A stretch of 18,300 nucleotides of DNA from Candidatus Peribacteria bacterium (GTDB lineage: Bacteria > Patescibacteria > JAEDAM01 > Absconditabacterales > Absconditicoccaceae): contig JAITQZ010000077.1 of NCBI GenBank assembly GCA_031288635.1, positions 1 to 18,300 on the forward strand, given 5' to 3'. Each line of letters begins with the position of its first letter. Position 1 is the stretch's first letter. The notes below the pieces were generated by a model. That model was not told the origin of the DNA. It ran no database searches and saw nothing but the letters and a program-made list of their open reading frames with translations. A program made the position numbers and the translations under genes. This document shows, in pieces, positions 16,701 to 18,300 of the stretch.

Positions 16701-17005
16701 GACCCTGTAAATATTCTAATTAAAAGTATTGCAAAGGGGCAGGAAATGGATTGTTTGTGTGTTCAGAAATAGTTGAGAGTACAAATTCAAAGATGCATAT
16801 CGTGAGTCATAAAAATTACTATGAAAAATACTGACAAAGAATAACTTATGATTATAATAAAAGCGAGTTTCCCTGAACATTAGTAAATGTAGAATTTAAT
16901 ATGAATTCTATAGAAAAAGATATAAGTCGACTAGACGACTTATTAAAGAGAATAGAAACAACAGAAAAAAATATTGAAGATTTTAATTATGATGATTTAC
17001 GATAA
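16701..17005 (+). pseudogene. C-terminal fragment of a GHKL (HATPase_c) ATP-binding protein
   Basis: Directly after the PHP gene stop, the frame gives DPVNILIKSIAKG. It then shifts by one base at a GGGG run (16736-16739) to AGNGLFVCSEIVESTNSK, followed by MHIVSHKNYY and FPGTLVNVEF, and a coiled tail, SIEKDISRLDDLLKRIE, ending at TAA 17005. GNGLF and the terminal FPGTLV match the G2 box and last strand of GHKL ATPases of the type that stand beside DUF4325 proteins. The N-box part is missing, so the 5' half of the gene is gone. Two UGA codons encode Gly. Restoring one G would join the frames. Its stop overlaps the next start (TAATG), the normal linkage of this gene pair. Confidence 0.6.
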
Positions 17006-17277
17006 TGAAAACAATCGCACTAAAAGAATTTTGAACAGTATTATCATCAAGGGTTATTGCTAAACAAATTTCGAAGCAATCTCTTGAAGAAGGTTTTAAC
17101 GTAATATTTGATTTTTCGTGAATAAAATTTTTAGGAACATCATTTGCTGATGAATTATTTGCTAAACCGATTTCGGAAGGTATTAAAAATTTCAAAATAA
17201 CTAATATCGAAAATGCAGATATAAAAAAAGTTATCATATTTGTATCAGAATCAAGAAGGAATAAGGTAGCATATTAA
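17005..17277 (+). CDS. STAS-like DUF4325 protein
   Basis: The 90-residue product reads MKTIALKEFGTVLSSRVIAK, then FNVIFDFSGIKFLGTSFADELF, which is the DUF4325 signature (GT.LSSR.A, DFSGI.F, SFADE). UGA encodes two glycines (17032-17034 and 17119-17121). These small STAS-like proteins usually stand next to a GHKL ATP-binding protein. By analogy with anti-sigma factor and anti-anti-sigma pairs they are thought to form a regulatory switch, though their role is not established. Here the partner lies immediately upstream with a one-base overlap but appears truncated. ATG 17005 is the only sensible start. The remaining sequence appears intact. Confidence 0.85.
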
Positions 17278-17308
17278 GTGAGGATAAAAAAAACCTATTA
17301 GGAAGTAA

Positions 17309-17333
17309 AACTTTTCAAAAGTTGCTTTTTTTT
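17309..17333 (+). terminator. Weak terminator after the DUF4325 gene
   Basis: AACTTTTCAAAAGTT (17309-17323) can form a short AT-rich stem and is followed by GC and a run of eight T. It lies 32 bases after the stop. Confidence 0.4.
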
Positions 17334-17365
17334 GGACTAATATAAACAAAAAAAGTTAATTTCTC

Positions 17366-17394
17366 TTGCAAAATAAAAAAAATTTGATTATAAT
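17366..17394 (+). promoter_or_regulatory. Near-consensus promoter facing the tRNA gene antisense
   Basis: TTGCAA (17366-17371) and TATAAT (17389-17394) are 17 bases apart on the plus strand. No plus-strand gene follows. A transcript from about 17401 would run through the complement of tRNA-Leu and end at the two-way terminator at 17638-17666. Confidence 0.55.
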
Positions 17395-17470
17395 TCTATC
17401 ACTTGAGTGAAGAATTTTAACTTGATAATCTAATTTCTTTTCTAAAAGGTTGCTGACTTGGAGCAAAATC

Positions 17471-17554
17471 TACCAGGGATGGGAGTCGAACCCACACAAC
17501 CGTGAAGTTACCAGATTTTGAGTCTAGCATGTCTACCAATTCCATCACCCTGGC
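17471..17554 (-). tRNA. tRNA-Leu (anticodon CAA, reads UUG)
   Basis: The 84-base minus-strand sequence folds as a tRNA with a long variable arm. The acceptor is GCCAGGG/CCCTGGT (one G-U pair), the anticodon stem CTAGA/TCTGG with loop CTCAAAA (anticodon CAA), and the variable arm AAC/GTT. The T arm GTGGG TTCGACT CCCAT has the conserved TTCGA. The CCA end is not encoded. The flanks GGAGCAAAATCT (17460-17471) and AGATTTGCTCC (17565-17575) are complementary and could pair in the precursor. Confidence 0.95.
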
Positions 17555-17588
17555 ATAGATTGGCAGATTTGCTCCATCAACGTAAGGG

Positions 17589-17616
17589 AGTATATGAAAT
17601 CAGAAAAAAAAATCAA
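17589..17616 (-). promoter_or_regulatory. tRNA-Leu promoter
   Basis: On the minus strand TTGATT (17616-17611) and TATACT (17594-17589) are 16 bases apart, about 35 bases before the tRNA 5' end. Confidence 0.5.
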
Positions 17617-17637
17617 CGGGAAAATGCACAAAAAGAA

Positions 17638-17666
17638 AACCCCGATAAAAACCGGGGTTGTTTTTT
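17638..17666. terminator. Bidirectional terminator
   Basis: The 7-bp stem AACCCCG/CGGGGTT (17638-17644 and 17653-17659) has an 8-base loop and is followed by G and six T on the plus strand. On the minus strand the run is TTTTCTTTTT. It ends the small membrane gene (-), and would also end the proposed antisense transcript (+). Confidence 0.85.
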
Positions 17667-17669
17667 GAT

Positions 17670-18044
17670 TTATGTGCTTCATATTTTTTCTTTTTGTAGG
17701 TTCTTATATTTTACTACAGATAGTATACTCCATATTGCTTTCCCTATTGCTTTCCCTATTGCTCTGAACAATCGGAAGAGTGATACCAAGATGAACAGGG
17801 TGTTCACCACCGGGAAAGAGGAATAAAATAATATGCCCTCTAAATCTGGTAATTCTTCCTCTAAACCAATCCTACAGAGTAGCAAAATTATATTTCCCAG
17901 AAAAGGAAGGTACCAACACACAAATGCAGCAGTTCCCCACGGGAATGCATAAACTGGAGCGATATAATAAGCTCCTACCAATAATATTACAAGGCTGGCT
18001 ACCCAGAATAGTTCTTCGTGTTTTTTAATTGTATTTTTATTCAT
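17670..18044 (-). CDS. Small membrane protein, unknown function (code 25)
   Basis: The 124-residue product starts MNKNTIKKHEELFWVASLV. It has three hydrophobic segments near residues 13-31, 37-57 and 73-92, an acidic loop EEELPDLEG between the second and third, and a basic amphipathic C-terminal helix with a GKAIGKAI repeat. The repeat comes from a 12-bp tandem duplication at 17734-17763. A UGA at 17681-17679 is read as Gly, so the protein ends IGST at TAA, four residues later than under the standard code. The promoter has the AT palindrome shared with the barrel gene, and the strong terminator follows directly. The family is not recognised. Confidence 0.78.
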
Positions 18045-18090
18045 ATTTTTACTTTTTTATGTTTAATATTTTTTTATTTTAGATAAAGAG

Positions 18091-18119
18091 GTTATACTGA
18101 TATATATATCCAATGTCAA
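18091..18119 (-). promoter_or_regulatory. Promoter with AT palindrome for the small membrane gene
   Basis: TTGACA (18119-18114) and TATAAC (18096-18091) are exactly 17 bases apart on the minus strand. The spacer contains the perfect palindrome GATATATATATC (18099-18110). The same plan occurs at 3422-3452. Confidence 0.65.
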
Positions 18120-18190
18120 GTGGAAATGGAATAAGTGTTCAGGGATTGCTAATATAGATATTATTGCTTGAAATTAAGATAAAAAAAATG

Positions 18191-18212
18191 TAGAAATAAG
18201 TATTTATTTCTA
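18191..18212. repeat. Short inverted repeat before the transposase
   Basis: TAGAAATA (18191-18198) and TATTTCTA (18205-18212) are perfectly complementary across 6 bases, 12 bases before the transposase ATG. It could be a hairpin in the leader or part of the element end. No terminal repeat can be confirmed because the element leaves the window. Confidence 0.35.
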
Positions 18213-18224
18213 TATCATAATCAA

Positions 18225-18300
18225 ATGGAATGTAAAAAATGTTGATGAGTCGCTTTTCACAAAGCGTGATTTGTGAGATGATTACAAAGATACAAATGCA
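18225..18300 (+). CDS. IS1/IS1595-type transposase, N-terminal zinc ribbon, cut by the right edge
   Basis: With UGA as Gly the 25 visible codons read MECKKCGG, VAFHKAGF, VRGLQRYKC. This matches the N-terminal zinc ribbon of IS1-like and IS1595-like transposases (CxxC, NGxxxGxQRYxC). Four of the 25 codons are UGA at expected glycines, so the gene is adapted to this genetic code and has not just arrived from a standard-code donor. The rest, including the catalytic domain, lies outside the window, so completeness and exact family are unknown. Confidence 0.7.

Noticed and set aside
16831..16858. CTGACA-N16-TATAAT promoter-like sequence
   Set aside because: It lies inside the GHKL coding frame; AT-rich coding DNA makes such matches common. 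It could still drive DUF4325 but I do not call it.
16720..16890. Minus-strand frame of about 54 codons starting MFRETRFYY
   Set aside because: It is antisense to the GHKL fragment and has no family features.
16901..17005. Separate 34-residue ORF before DUF4325
   Set aside because: The frame is open upstream with UGA as Gly and continues the GHKL ATPase fragment, so this is its C-terminal tail.
17518..17826. Plus-strand ORF of 102 codons
   Set aside because: It runs across the complement of tRNA-Leu, a terminator and the end of the small membrane gene.
1..18300. CRISPR array, phage genes or an obvious defence island
   Set aside because: No regularly spaced repeats, phage structural genes or nuclease-helicase clusters were seen; only the DUF4325/GHKL remnant hints at accessory content.

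Overview
The window comes from a bacterium that reads UGA as glycine (translation table 25), as the candidate phyla Absconditabacteria (SR1) and Gracilibacteria do. The evidence is internal. In-frame UGA codons sit at invariant glycines of RuvB (Walker A), RarA (Walker A), MurL (PP-loop), DedA and RecJ. Under the standard code every one of these genes would be broken. TAA and TAG are the only stops used. The DNA is AT-rich, genes mostly lack Shine-Dalgarno sites, and many starts follow C/T-rich tracts. With UGA read as Gly, several genes appear that standard-code ORF calling misses.

Left part (1-4276): the start of a gene running off the edge and a 162-residue membrane protein (both -), then recJ (-). 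Next is a signal-peptide protein resembling a Bacteroidota outer-membrane beta-barrel (-), which has no UGA and uses GGC/GGT. A DedA-family gene (+) follows. Middle part (4354-9398): two tandem paralogous membrane proteins of unknown function that share an identical 48-bp leader/start, a REP/MITE-like palindromic element, and pilT with its own promoter, structured leader and terminator.

Right-centre (9470-13930): ruvB (-), preceded by a frameshifted lipoprotein-like gene (-). Divergent from it is murL (+), which carries an in-frame palindromic repeat insertion. rarA (-) converges on murL, and the two share a strong terminator. From 13979 to 14743 there is no convincing protein gene, only a promoter, a highly structured transcribed stretch, a terminator and a cluster of short hairpin repeats.

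Right part (14744-18300): a hydrophilic unknown protein (-); a DnaE-like PHP-domain protein that stops before the polymerase domain; a 5'-truncated GHKL ATPase fragment abutting it; a STAS-like DUF4325 gene overlapping that fragment by one base; tRNA-Leu(CAA) (-), crossed by a predicted antisense promoter; a small membrane protein (-); and at the edge the start of an IS1/IS1595-type transposase with four UGA-Gly codons.

The genes serve DNA repair and recombination (RecJ, RuvB, RarA), peptidoglycan precursor synthesis (MurL), surface attachment and motility (PilT) and the envelope (DedA and the unknown membrane proteins). This fits a reduced, host-associated cell. The accessory signals are the foreign-looking barrel gene, the palindromic repeats, the truncated dnaE/GHKL junction and the transposase.
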